Source: Actinomycetes bacterium
GTDB lineage: Bacteria > Actinomycetota > Actinomycetes > Mycobacteriales > Mycobacteriaceae
Length of the DNA: 64,000 bases
Reading direction: 5' to 3'
NCBI GenBank assembly: GCA_023404955.1
Contig: JAEXZY010000027.1
Span: 1 to 64,000, forward strand
The position numbers and the translations under genes were made by a program. This document shows, one piece after another, positions 25,932-34,480 of this stretch. Within the stretch, counting starts at the first letter, position 1. Every line of letters starts with the position of its first letter. Under the pieces are notes generated by a model. That model did no database searches and was not told the origin of the DNA. It worked only from the letters and a program-made list of their open reading frames with translations.

Positions 25932-26999
25932 GAGCAGCAGGCGCACCAGTTCAGCCTGACGGTGCGTATCGGTCTTGTCATAGACATGCTGCAGATGTGT
26001 CTTGACGGTCGCCATCGTCAGCGACAGACCGTCGGCGATCGAGGACAGGCTTTCGCCACGGCTGATCAGCAGTGCTATCTCGGCTTCGGCATTGGTCAGC
26101 GAAAACAACCGGCGCACAAGGCTTGTGGACGGCTCACGCTGAGTGTCCGGGTCGACGGCGACCACTAGGGCGCTCGAGTTTCCGTTGGTGCCCAACGTCA
26201 GCACATGCATGATCAGCGGCCGCAACGATCCGCCACGCGGAACCGGCACCGCGTCACCTGCGCGCGTGGCGGTGTGGCGAGCGGCGCGAGCCACGGCGCG
26301 GCGCAGCTCGACGTCCGCGGCGGGGGACGCGGCACGCAGCCGGCCACCTGACACCAAAATCCCTGTGCTGCAACGCAACCTCGCTTCGGCCGCCGAGTTG
26401 GCATACGTCACCGACATGTCTGCGGTGACGATGAAGGCAGGCGCGGAGAACGCGTCCGCCGGGTGTGCGATGTCGGCGGCCTGGTGCCGTAGCTCCGTCA
26501 GGGTGCGATGGGTACGTAGCGAATGCTGCAGGTGGGGAACGAGCGCTTTGACCGTCCTGACGCTGTCTTCAGTCGCAAACGGGGTGCTGCGCCGAGGCGC
26601 GGCCACGAGGAACGAGCACGGCCGGGCGCCGTCGCCGACCCGGACGAACAATCCGTCGTCCATCTCGTACGGGCGCATCCAGTCGGCGTTGAACTCCGAG
26701 CGCGGATTGAGCGCCACCAGCGATCGGCCGCTGTGCACGAGTCCCAGCGGGCTCGCGTCGACGGCGTCGAGGACGTAGTCGAGCGGTCGGTAGTACGCGT
26801 CGTAGGCCTGCATCGCGGGCGCGTCCGGAACGCTGCAGTGCCGCACGTCCCGGTACCCCTGCCCGCCGCTGATCAGTCCGCTGGCAGTAGCGCCCAGTGC
26901 GGAGCGCACCAACTCCAGAGCATCGACCCACCGCTGCGGTGTCAGCGTCGCATCGTGGACCGCAGTGACGATTTGCGAAAATTGCTCGATCGTGACCAT
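25917..26999 (-). CDS. LuxR family transcriptional regulator
   Basis: The 360-residue protein has a C-terminal LuxR helix-turn-helix at about residues 292-355 (LFSLTNAEAEIALLISRGES, then TMATVKTHLQHVYDKTDTHRQ). Ahead of it is a PAS-like segment (FIVTADMSVTYANSAAEARL). The N-terminal 150 residues have no domain I can name. It probably senses a ligand and may control the convergent FAD oxidoreductase. The start ATG 26999 follows a GGGGGG run that could act as ribosome binding site. Confidence 0.88.
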   Translation of the reverse strand: MVTIEQFSQIVTAVHDATLTPQRWVDALELVRSALGATASGLISGGQGYRDVRHCSVPDAPAMQAYDAYYRPLDYVLDAVDASPLGLVHSGRSLVALNPRSEFNADWMRPYEMDDGLFVRVGDGARPCSFLVAAPRRSTPFATEDSVRTVKALVPHLQHSLRTHRTLTELRHQAADIAHPADAFSAPAFIVTADMSVTYANSAAEARLRCSTGILVSGGRLRAASPAADVELRRAVARAARHTATRAGDAVPVPRGGSLRPLIMHVLTLGTNGNSSALVVAVDPDTQREPSTSLVRRLFSLTNAEAEIALLISRGESLSSIADGLSLTMATVKTHLQHVYDKTDTHRQAELVRLLLSLMP

Positions 27000-27031
27000 T
27001 CAAACCCCCCACGCAAAGCGTGCCCGAGGTG

Positions 27032-27037
27032 AATATA
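27032..27037 (-). promoter_or_regulatory. putative -10 box of the LuxR gene
   Basis: TATATT on the minus strand lies 32 bases before ATG 26999 and stands out in an otherwise GC-rich region. A short leader with the G-run would follow. Confidence 0.4.
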
Positions 27038-27077
27038 ACCCCGCTGAGCACCGGGAACGAGGGGTCGACTGGTTGTT

Positions 27078-27131
27078 TCAGGCTGTTGACTCGCGCTGCA
27101 GCACCCGGATGGCCGCAATGCGCTCCTCGAG
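27078..27131 (-). pseudogene. remnant of a helicase 3' end
   Basis: These 54 bases encode LEERIAAIRVLQRESTA plus stop on the minus strand. The intact helicase ends LKERIEAIRVLQRELTA plus stop at 27642-27695. By hand count 46 of 54 bases match, and several differences are silent. No upstream helicase sequence continues from it, so it is a broken second copy of the gene tail, now separated from the intact gene by the SRPBCC gene. Confidence 0.7.
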
Positions 27132-27179
27132 CCTGGGCTCTAGGCGATGAGTTCCGCAGTTACGCGGAGTCGGAACTGC

Positions 27180-27653
27180 ATGACCGAAACACTGATAGTC
27201 GAGACCGTCGTCAATGCCGAACCCGCTGCGGTCTTCGCGGTGCTGGCCGACCCCGCCAACCATCCCGCCATCGACGGCACGGGCTGGCTGCGTGACTCAC
27301 TCGACCCCGGTGTCGTGACCGAGAACGGCCAGATCTTCCGCATCCTCATGTACCACGACAACCACCCCGACGGGCATTACGAGATGGCCAACAAAGTCAT
27401 CGCCTATGAGCGCGACCGGACCATCGCGTGGGAGCCCGGACAAGCGGGCGACAATGGCGAGCTCGAATTCGGCGGCTGGACATGGCGATACGATCTCGAG
27501 TCCGAGGGGCCTGCGCAGACTCGGGTGCGTCTGACGTATGACTGGTCCGGCGTCGCACCGCCGCTGCGCGAGCACATCGCCTTCCCGCCGTTCCCGACCA
27601 GTCACGTGGAGAATTCACTGGCCAACCTGGCCGGGCTGGCCTCAGGCCGTTAA
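27180..27653 (+). CDS. SRPBCC (START-like) family protein
   Basis: The 157-residue protein opens MTETLIVETVVNAEPAAVFAVLADPANHPAID, the start of polyketide-cyclase/dehydrase-like SRPBCC domains. The region with GGWTWRYDLESEGPAQTRVRLTYDW fits the closing strands. These proteins bind hydrophobic ligands; the ligand here is unknown. ATG 27180 has GGAG about 10 bases upstream; ATG 27147 would add eleven residues. Its 3' end overlaps the convergent helicase by 12 bases, and a relic of the helicase tail lies just upstream of the gene. Confidence 0.85.
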   Translation: MTETLIVETVVNAEPAAVFAVLADPANHPAIDGTGWLRDSLDPGVVTENGQIFRILMYHDNHPDGHYEMANKVIAYERDRTIAWEPGQAGDNGELEFGGWTWRYDLESEGPAQTRVRLTYDWSGVAPPLREHIAFPPFPTSHVENSLANLAGLASGR

Positions 27654-29342
27654 CTCCCGCTGCAGCACCCGGATCGCCTCGATGCGTTCCTTGAGCTGTT
27701 CCCGGGTGGCCGCGGCGACCGGCGGCCCACCGCAGCGGCGGCGCAGTTCATTGTGGATCCAGCCGTGCGGGCGGCCCGTGCGATGGTGGGCCAGGGACAC
27801 CAGCGTGTTGAGCTCGCGGCGCAACTCGCGCAGCTGCCCATGCGTCGTGGCCGGTACCACGGCGCCCGATTCGGTGCGCTTCTGCAGCTGTTCGTCTTGG
27901 CGTCGGCGCAGCAGATCCCGCATCGAGTTCGCATCCAGCAGACCGGGGATGCCGAGGTAGTCGGCTTCCTCGTCGCTGCCGGCAGGGGTGGCGGTGCCGA
28001 AGGAGGCTCCGTCGAAGATCACCTGGTCCAATTCGGCGTCTGCGCCGAGGTATTCGATCTTGCCCTCGCCATCGTCGGGCTCGTCGCGCTTCTGCTCGGC
28101 CAGCTCTGCGTCGAGGGGATCGTCTTCGGTCTCGCGATGCGGCTTGCCCAGCACATGGTTGCGCTGGGCTTCCATCTCGCTGGCCAGCATCAGCAGGTTG
28201 GGCACTGACGGCAAGAAGATGCTCGCCGTCTCGCCGGGCCGCCGAGACCGCACGAAGCGCCCGATCGCCTGCGCGAAGAACAACGGCGTCGACGCGCTGG
28301 TGGCGTACACACCGACCGCCAGGCGCGGCACGTCGACGCCCTCGGACACCATCCGCACCGCCACCAGCCACCGCGACGTGCTTGCCGAGTACTGCGAGAT
28401 GCGGTCCGAGGCGCCCTTGTCGTCGGAGAGCACCACGGTGGGTGCCTCGCCGGTGATCTTCAGGAGCAGATCGGCGTAGGCACGCGCCGCGGTCTGGTCG
28501 GAGGCGATGATCATGCCGCCGGCGTCGGGCACGTGCTGACGCAGGCCCCGCAGTCGGGTATCGGCCGCGGCGATCACCGCAGGCATCCACTGCCCGGCCG
28601 GATTCAGTGCGGTCTTCCACGCCCGCGCGGTCTGCTCGGCGGTCAACGGCTCGCCGAGCCGGGCCGCGTGCTCCTCACCGGCGCTGTCGCGCCACCGTGC
28701 TTCGCCGGAGTACGCCATGAACATGACCGGGCGAACCACGCCGTCAGCGAGGGCATCGGAGTAGCCGTAGGTGTGGTCGGCCTTCGAGCGCGCGAACCCG
28801 TCCGGCCCGGTCTCGTAGGTGACGAACGGGATCGCGCTGTCGTCGCTGCGGAACGGCGTCCCGGTCAGCGAGAGGCGTCGCGTTGCATCATCAAAGGCCT
28901 CCCGGATAGCGTCGCCCCAGCTCTTGGCGTCACCGCCGTGGTGGATCTCGTCGAACACGACGAGTGTCTTGCGGTTCTCGGTGCGTACCCGGTGCCGCGA
29001 CGGGTGGCTGGCCACCTGGGCGTAGGTGACAACGACGCCGTGGTACTCCGATGACGTCTGCGAGTTCGAGTTCGAGAATCTGGGGTCAAGCGCGATGCCT
29101 TGACGGGCCGCGGCTTGTGCCCACTGGATCTTCAGGTGCTCGGTGGGCACCACGATCGTGACCGCCTCGACGGTGCGCTGGGCCAGCAGTTCGGCGACGA
29201 TGCGCAGCGCGAACGTCGTCTTCCCGGAACCGGGGGTGGCGACGGCGAGGAAGTCGCGTGGCTGCGCCGACAGGTATTTGACCAGCGCCCGTCGCTGCCA
29301 ACCGCGAAGCGTGGGGGTGCTGGGCGCTGCATCAGCCCGCAC
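27642..29342 (-). CDS. DEAD/DEAH-box helicase
   Basis: The 566-residue superfamily 2 helicase has Walker A VATPGSGKTTFALRIVAELL (about 36-55), motif II VVFDEIHHGGD, motif III LSLTGTPFR and a C-terminal helicase domain with VRMVSEGVDVPRL and AQAIGRFVRSRRPGE (motif VI). It resembles the Res-type helicases of restriction and repair systems, but no nuclease or methylase lies nearby. The last 150 residues are charged and helical. GTG 29342 is preceded by AAAGGAG at 8 bases. Confidence 0.92.
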   Translation of the reverse strand: MRADAAPSTPTLRGWQRRALVKYLSAQPRDFLAVATPGSGKTTFALRIVAELLAQRTVEAVTIVVPTEHLKIQWAQAAARQGIALDPRFSNSNSQTSSEYHGVVVTYAQVASHPSRHRVRTENRKTLVVFDEIHHGGDAKSWGDAIREAFDDATRRLSLTGTPFRSDDSAIPFVTYETGPDGFARSKADHTYGYSDALADGVVRPVMFMAYSGEARWRDSAGEEHAARLGEPLTAEQTARAWKTALNPAGQWMPAVIAAADTRLRGLRQHVPDAGGMIIASDQTAARAYADLLLKITGEAPTVVLSDDKGASDRISQYSASTSRWLVAVRMVSEGVDVPRLAVGVYATSASTPLFFAQAIGRFVRSRRPGETASIFLPSVPNLLMLASEMEAQRNHVLGKPHRETEDDPLDAELAEQKRDEPDDGEGKIEYLGADAELDQVIFDGASFGTATPAGSDEEADYLGIPGLLDANSMRDLLRRRQDEQLQKRTESGAVVPATTHGQLRELRRELNTLVSLAHHRTGRPHGWIHNELRRRCGGPPVAAATREQLKERIEAIRVLQRELTA

Positions 29343-29433
29343 CCACGACTCCTTTCGACCGAATCGCAGTCTAGGGCAGGCGCTTCCGTGATCGCATTCG
29401 ACGCGGCGTGTCCGGGCCCGGCGTGTCTGACGC

Positions 29434-29931
29434 TCACTCGACGAAGTGGTTGTCGTTCTCGATGAACCACTCGCGGCGTTCGTCGTCGGTCAGCTCGCCG
29501 AGCTGGGCCAACCCCTCGAAGTAGTGCTCCCGCGGAGCGCCGGGGGCGAACAGCATCAACATCGTCGCCGGTTCGTCGGCCCGGTTGCCGAACCCGTGGA
29601 TACCGCCCGGCGGGACGTAGAGGAAGTCACCCGCCTTGCCATCGGTCCACTCGCTGCCGTTGTACAGCGCGACGGTGCCGGACAGGATGTAGAACGCCTC
29701 GCTCATGCCTCGGTGGAAGTGCGGGCCGGGACCCCCGCCGCGCGGTGCGATCTGCACCCGGTACAGCCCGTAGTCGCCGTCGGTGTCCCCCTGGCTGGCC
29801 AGGTAGTGGTACTGCACCAGCCCGAACGCGTCGTAGTCCGGCGCCGCATCGCCACGCTTGAGCCAGGCACTGACTTCCGGCTCGTCAGCGGTGTAGCGGG
29901 CAGGGGGATAGGGCGGAACGACCAGTGACAT
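29434..29931 (-). CDS. cupin domain protein
   Basis: The 165-residue protein contains one cupin fold. Motif 1 is PHFHRGMSEAFYILSGTVAL with two His and a Glu for metal binding, and motif 2 is GDFLYVPPGGIHGFGN with the last His. It may be a small dioxygenase, isomerase or sensor. It starts 9 bases after the stop of the SDR at 29941, so they form an operon. Confidence 0.88.
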   Translation of the reverse strand: MSLVVPPYPPARYTADEPEVSAWLKRGDAAPDYDAFGLVQYHYLASQGDTDGDYGLYRVQIAPRGGGPGPHFHRGMSEAFYILSGTVALYNGSEWTDGKAGDFLYVPPGGIHGFGNRADEPATMLMLFAPGAPREHYFEGLAQLGELTDDERREWFIENDNHFVE

Positions 29932-29940
29932 GCGCCCACG

Positions 29941-30840
29941 CTAAACGGGGAAGGTGACTCCGGTGAGTTCTTCGGACACGGCCCACAGCCGCTGCTGCTG
30001 GGCCACGTCGTAGGACTGGTCGTTGGAGGCGACGACGACGGGGTTGCCGCGCTGCTGCCCGATGCCGTCGGGGCCGTAGTACTGACCGCCGAGCACGCCC
30101 GGGTCGGTCGCCGCGCGCAACGTCGGAAGCGCACCGCCGTCGGGGGTCTGTGCGAACAACACCGGGGCGGCGACCAGGAACGCCCGCTCGATGGGCCGGG
30201 GCAGACTCCGGGCCAGCTCGGTGGTGGCGGTACCGGGGTGGGCCGCGACCGCGATCGTCTTTCCTCGGGGGGCGAGGCGGCGCTCCAACTCGTAGGTGAA
30301 CATCAGGTTGGCCAGCTTGGACTGGGTGTAGGCGCCCATCCGGCTGTAGCTGCGCTCCCACTGCAGGTCGTCCCAGTGGATCGCGCCGCCCATCTTGTGG
30401 CCGTTGCTGCTGACCGTCACCACCCGGGAGCCGGGGACGTCGAGGATCTTGTCGAGCAACAGCCCGGTCAGCGCGAAGTGGCCGAGGTGGTTGGTGCCGA
30501 ACTGCAGCTCGAAGCCGTCCTTCGTGGTGCCCTTGGGGGTGGTCATCACGCCGGCGTTGTTGATCAGCAGGTCGATGCGCTCGAACCGGCTCTTCAGCGC
30601 CTCGGCGGCGGTGCGGATGGAAGTCAGGGACGTCAGGTCCAGCTCTTCGACCTCCACGGCGCCCCCGATGCGGGCGGCGGCTTGGGCACCCTTGTCGGTG
30701 TTGCGAACCGCGATGACGACAGTGGCTCCCTTGCCTGCCAGCGCCTTGGCCGTCTCGAATCCGAGGCCCGTGTTGGCGCCGGTGATGACCGCGACGCGGC
30801 CGGTCTGATCGGGGATGTCGGCGGTCGTCCAGTTCGTCAT
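29941..30840 (-). CDS. short-chain dehydrogenase/reductase, paralogue of the 22674-23591 gene
   Basis: The 299-residue protein has VITGANTGLGFETAKALAGKG, DLLINNAGVM and the catalytic YTQSKLAN. It is strikingly similar to the other SDR over its full length, including DDLQWER, ANLMFTYEL and the C-terminus ELTGVTFPV versus DLTGVSFPV. It probably uses NADP(H) on a lipophilic alcohol or ketone. AGGAG lies about 8 bases before ATG 30840. A divergent TetR gene shares its promoter region and probably represses it. Confidence 0.93.
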   Translation of the reverse strand: MTNWTTADIPDQTGRVAVITGANTGLGFETAKALAGKGATVVIAVRNTDKGAQAAARIGGAVEVEELDLTSLTSIRTAAEALKSRFERIDLLINNAGVMTTPKGTTKDGFELQFGTNHLGHFALTGLLLDKILDVPGSRVVTVSSNGHKMGGAIHWDDLQWERSYSRMGAYTQSKLANLMFTYELERRLAPRGKTIAVAAHPGTATTELARSLPRPIERAFLVAAPVLFAQTPDGGALPTLRAATDPGVLGGQYYGPDGIGQQRGNPVVVASNDQSYDVAQQQRLWAVSEELTGVTFPV

Positions 30841-30865
30841 GGTTCTCGCTCCTAGAATGGCGGTG

Positions 30866-30920
30866 AAGCGGGGCGGCCGCCCCGGTTGATGATCACTATA
30901 CGGAACGATGGCCCCGCTTC
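30866..30920. promoter_or_regulatory. palindromes in the SDR-TetR intergenic region, likely operator
   Basis: A perfect 16-base palindrome CGGGGCGGCCGCCCCG spans 30869-30884. In addition GAAGCGGGGC (30866-30875) is repeated in inverted form as GCCCCGCTTC (30911-30920). Both lie in the 99-base gap between divergent starts, where a TetR regulator usually binds. Confidence 0.5.
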
Positions 30921-30939
30921 GTCGGGTCGGGAGGTTGTG

Positions 30940-31494
30940 ATGAACCGGCCGCTGCGCGCAGACGCGGCGCGTAATCGCGCGCGGGTGCTGGAGGTCGCTT
31001 ACGAGACCTTCGCCGCGGAGGGGCTCGCGGTGCCGATCGACGAGATCGCCCGCCGCGCCGGGGTCGGCGCCGGCACGGTCTATCGGCACTTTCCGGCCAA
31101 GGAGGACCTGTTCCGCGCCGTCGTCGACGACCGAATCCGCGCGATCATCACCTGGGGGCAGGAGCTGCTCGAGACCGTCGCCCCCGGCGAGGCGCTGTTC
31201 ACCTTCTTGCGCACCCTGGTCCTGAAGTGGGGGGCCGCCGACCGCGGTCTCAGTGAAGCACTCGCCGGTGCCGGGGTTTCCGTGGAGATGGCGATCCCCG
31301 AGATCGAAGACGAGTTCCTGGCGATGCTCGGGGAATTGCTGCGCGCCGCTCAGGACGCGGGCACCGTGCGCCCGGAGATCGGGGTCGCCGAGGTCAAGGC
31401 ACTGCTGGTCGGATTGCAGGCGATGCAGGGCTACAACAGCGACGCGGCGAACAGAGTCATCGACGTGGTGCTGGACGGCCTGCGCGCCAGCTGA
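30940..31494 (+). CDS. TetR family transcriptional regulator
   Basis: The 184-residue protein has a TetR-type N-terminal helix-turn-helix at about 10-55 (NRARVLEVAYETFAAEG, then IDEIARRAGVGAGTVYRHFPAKEDL). The C-terminal ligand domain contains LVLKWGAADRGLSEALAG, similar to regulators of the SbtR-like C-terminal type. ATG 30940 follows GGGAGG at 7 bases. It probably represses itself and the divergent SDR-cupin operon through the intergenic palindromes. Confidence 0.92.
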   Translation: MNRPLRADAARNRARVLEVAYETFAAEGLAVPIDEIARRAGVGAGTVYRHFPAKEDLFRAVVDDRIRAIITWGQELLETVAPGEALFTFLRTLVLKWGAADRGLSEALAGAGVSVEMAIPEIEDEFLAMLGELLRAAQDAGTVRPEIGVAEVKALLVGLQAMQGYNSDAANRVIDVVLDGLRAS

Positions 31495-31535
31495 CCCACA
31501 GGCTGCCGCCAGGTCGGCAGCGCATAGTGCCGACT

Positions 31536-32405
31536 ATGAGTGCGGCCACCGTTCCGCTGACCTGGTCGACGGCCGTGGTGAGTTGGCAGTGGAACACGGG
31601 TGCAGCGGTGTGCGCGCTGGCAGGGGGCGTCGGGTACGCGCGGTGCTACCGACGGGCCCGCTCTTCGCTCACCCGTGCGCACGCCCTCAGCTGCGCCGTC
31701 GCGGTCGGTCTGTTCGTCATCGCGACCATGAGCATGGTCGGGGTCTACGCACCTGTGCTGTTCTGGGTGCGGGCCCTGCAGGTGCTGCTGCTCCTGATGG
31801 TCATACCGTTCTTCGCCGCGATGAGCCGTCCGGTCACCGCCTTGGGGCTGTTTCCCGACGGCCCCGTCGCGCGGCTGCTGCTGCATCCTGCGACGACGTC
31901 GGTGGCGATGCTCGCGCTGCCCTGGCTGTTCTATCTGACTCCCTGGTACCGCGCCGCGCTGCAGTATCCGGCGGTGATGGAGCTGACCGGCGCGCTGATG
32001 CTGATCGTCGGCTTCGGCTACTACTACGCGCGGCTGCAGACCGATCCGGTGCCGCGCCGCTACACACAATTGCTCTCGCTGGTCATCAGCATCGTCGAGT
32101 CGCTCGGCGACGGTGTGCTCGGCCTGGTGCTGTGGCTCGGCCCCCTGATCGCCGCCGACTACTACCGCGGCCTCGGTCGGCACTGGGGTCCGACGATGCG
32201 GGTCGACCAGTCCATCGGTGCGGGGGTGCTCTGGTTGGTCGGCGACGTGCTCGGAGTGTTCTTCGTGCTGGTCCTGATGCGGTGCTTCTCCCACGACGAG
32301 AAGCGGCACGCGCGGGTCGTCGACGCCCGATTGGACCGGGAGCCGGAGTCCGGCCTGTGGTGGGAGAACGATCCCCAGCTGCGCGCGCGGATGGGCCGCG
32401 GATGA
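31536..32405 (+). CDS. ctaG: cytochrome c oxidase assembly protein, CtaG family
   Basis: The 289-residue membrane protein has seven hydrophobic segments and conserved features of the caa3-type CtaG family, such as SMVGVYAPVLFWVRALQVLLL and the LVISIVESLGDGVLGLVLWL stretch. The family helps mature cytochrome oxidase copper centres, but many actinobacterial members are unassigned. ATG 31536 lies 7 bases after CATAGT, a weak leaderless signature; GTG 31527 is an alternative. Its stop overlaps the next ATG (ATGA), coupling it to the VWA protein. Confidence 0.82.
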   Translation: MSAATVPLTWSTAVVSWQWNTGAAVCALAGGVGYARCYRRARSSLTRAHALSCAVAVGLFVIATMSMVGVYAPVLFWVRALQVLLLLMVIPFFAAMSRPVTALGLFPDGPVARLLLHPATTSVAMLALPWLFYLTPWYRAALQYPAVMELTGALMLIVGFGYYYARLQTDPVPRRYTQLLSLVISIVESLGDGVLGLVLWLGPLIAADYYRGLGRHWGPTMRVDQSIGAGVLWLVGDVLGVFFVLVLMRCFSHDEKRHARVVDARLDREPESGLWWENDPQLRARMGRG

Positions 32406-33409
32406 CGGTTCCGCTGTTGGGCACCTTCTCGCTGCGCGGCTTCACCCACGCGTGGTTCTTCCTCGTGCTGGTCGCCGTCCTGGCCCTGCTGGCCGGCTAC
32501 GTCGTCGCGCAACGGCGCAAGCACCGGCGCCCCCTGCGCTTTGCGAACTTCGACCTGCTCGCCACTCTCAGCAAGCCGCCGCGCCGGCGGTGGCGGCATG
32601 TGCCCGCGGCGCTGCTGCTCGCCTCGCTGGCACTGCTCACCACCGCGATGGCCGGCCCCACAGACCACGTCCGCGTCCCCCGCAACCGGGCGGTGGTCAT
32701 GCTCGTCATCGATGTCTCGGAGTCGATGTCGGCGACCGACGTCGCGCCGAACCGGCTCGCCGCCGCCAAAGAGGCCGGCAAGCGTTTCGCCGACGAACTG
32801 ACCCCCGGTATCAATCTCGGCCTCGTGGAGTTCGCCGGATCTGCGACGCTGCTGATGGCGCCTACGCCCGACCACGCCGCGGTGAAGGCGTCCATCGACA
32901 CCCTGAAAGTCGCCGAGCGCACCGCGACAGGGGAGGGACTGTTCACCGCATTACAGGCCGTCGCCGCAACCGCCGACGTGCTCGGCGGCGGCGACGGTCC
33001 GCCACCGGCACGCATCGTGCTGGAGTCCGACGGCAAGGAGACGGTGCCCGCCGACCCGGAGGAGCCGCGCGGCGCGTTCACCGCGGCGCGGGCGGCCAAG
33101 GATCAGCACGTGCAGATCTCGACGATCTCGTTCGGCACACCCGACGGCACGGTCACGCTGAACGACACGCAAGTCCCGGTGCCGGTGGACGACTCGACCC
33201 TGCAGACGATCAGCCAGATCTCCGGCGGCGAGACGTTTCACGCCAGCACGCTGGACCAGCTCAATCGCGTCTACGACACACTGCAGAGCATCATCGGCTA
33301 CGACACGGTGCCCGGCGACGCGAGTGCGCCGTGGGCACGGTTGTCGGTGCTGATCCTGGTCGCGGCGCTGGCCACGGCCGTCGTCGTCGACCGCCGGCTG
33401 CCGCGCTGA
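32402..33409 (+). CDS. VWA domain membrane protein (BatA-like)
   Basis: The 335-residue protein has an N-terminal membrane segment (WFFLVLVAVLALLAGYVVAQ), a second near residue 65, a von Willebrand A domain with the metal site DVSESM (D-x-S-x-S) and a C-terminal membrane helix (LSVLILVAALATAVVV). It resembles BatA/Rv1481-type proteins that usually neighbour a MoxR ATPase and a DUF58 protein; neither is present here. It is translationally linked to ctaG. A paralogue of exactly equal length faces it tail to tail. Confidence 0.87.
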   Translation: MTVPLLGTFSLRGFTHAWFFLVLVAVLALLAGYVVAQRRKHRRPLRFANFDLLATLSKPPRRRWRHVPAALLLASLALLTTAMAGPTDHVRVPRNRAVVMLVIDVSESMSATDVAPNRLAAAKEAGKRFADELTPGINLGLVEFAGSATLLMAPTPDHAAVKASIDTLKVAERTATGEGLFTALQAVAATADVLGGGDGPPPARIVLESDGKETVPADPEEPRGAFTAARAAKDQHVQISTISFGTPDGTVTLNDTQVPVPVDDSTLQTISQISGGETFHASTLDQLNRVYDTLQSIIGYDTVPGDASAPWARLSVLILVAALATAVVVDRRLPR

Positions 33410-34417
33410 TCACACCGGCAGGCGGCGTCCGATCACCAGCGCCAGCAGCGCTCCGACGGCGACGAGCAGCGCACCCAACCGCAGCCATCCCGTGCTCGCC
33501 GGCCCGCGCTCGGTCTGGTAACCGAGTTGATCGTCGACCCGGTCGAAGGCCTGGTTCAGCTCGTCGACGTCGGCCGCCGACGACGTCTGGCCGCCCGAGA
33601 GTTGCGCGACGGTCTTCATCATCTGGTCGCCGACCGGGACAGGCACCGATTGGTTGCCCATCATCACGTGCCCGGCAGGCGTGCCGAATGCGATGGTGGT
33701 GACGGGAACACCGGCCGCGCGGGCAGCGCGTGCCGCGGTGTAAGCGCCCTGCGGTGCGTCCGGGTTGGCGGGGTGGTTCTCCTCTCCGTCGGAGAGCACG
33801 ACGATGCGCGCGGGCGGACGCTGGTCGCGAGGTCCCTGGAGCACAGTGTTGACCGTCTGGATCGACTGAAGCGCGGCGAAGATCGCCTGCCCGGTCGCGG
33901 TGCTGTCGTCCAGCTGCAGTTTGTCCAGTGCCGCGACGGTCAGCTCGTGGTCGGGGTTGGGCGCGACGAGAACCTCTGCGCTGCCGGCGAACGAGATGAG
34001 GCCGAGATTCACTCCTGGCGTCACATGGGTGGCGTAGCCGGCGGCGGCCTGTTCAGCGGCCTGCAGACGCGTCGGAGCAACGTCAGTGGCGCCCATCGAC
34101 CGCGACACGTCGATGGCGAGCATGACGACGGCGCGGTTGCGGGGCACGCGGATGTCCTGGCTCGGCTGCGCGACCGCGAGGGTCAGCGGAACCAGCGCGA
34201 GCAGCAGCAACGCAGCCGGGAGGTGACGCAGCCGTGGCGCTCGCGACCGTGGGAGAGACGTCGGCGGTGCCGGGGTGAACCGGGCCAGCCGCCGGCGCCG
34301 GCGTCGCGCGGCGACGACGTAGGCCACCAGCAGGAGCGCGGGAGCGGCGAGCAGCGCCAGCCACCCTGGGCTCTCGAAGCCGGACAGCGACAGCGGACCC
34401 AGGCCGGGGACAGTCAC
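33410..34417 (-). CDS. VWA domain membrane protein, convergent paralogue
   Basis: The 335-residue protein starts VTVPGLGPLSLSGFESPGWL and repeats the layout of the 32402-33409 product: two N-terminal membrane segments, VWA metal site DVSRSMGATD, then SDGEEN, AFGTP and a C-terminal membrane helix. The stop codon abuts that of the convergent gene, the two forming TGATCA. GTG 34417 gives the same length as the paralogue and aligns the two starts; longer frames would reach into the groEL2 promoter. Confidence 0.85.
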   Translation of the reverse strand: MTVPGLGPLSLSGFESPGWLALLAAPALLLVAYVVAARRRRRRLARFTPAPPTSLPRSRAPRLRHLPAALLLLALVPLTLAVAQPSQDIRVPRNRAVVMLAIDVSRSMGATDVAPTRLQAAEQAAAGYATHVTPGVNLGLISFAGSAEVLVAPNPDHELTVAALDKLQLDDSTATGQAIFAALQSIQTVNTVLQGPRDQRPPARIVVLSDGEENHPANPDAPQGAYTAARAARAAGVPVTTIAFGTPAGHVMMGNQSVPVPVGDQMMKTVAQLSGGQTSSAADVDELNQAFDRVDDQLGYQTERGPASTGWLRLGALLVAVGALLALVIGRRLPV

Positions 34418-34480
34418 CGGCCCAGGGTGGACCGTGCGGCTGGCAGGGGCCTGTGATGGGTTTCGCTGCGCGCTGAGAGC

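Noticed and set aside
29343..29433. Possible small gene between the helicase and the cupin gene
   Set aside because: No frame with a ribosome binding site or sensible composition was found.
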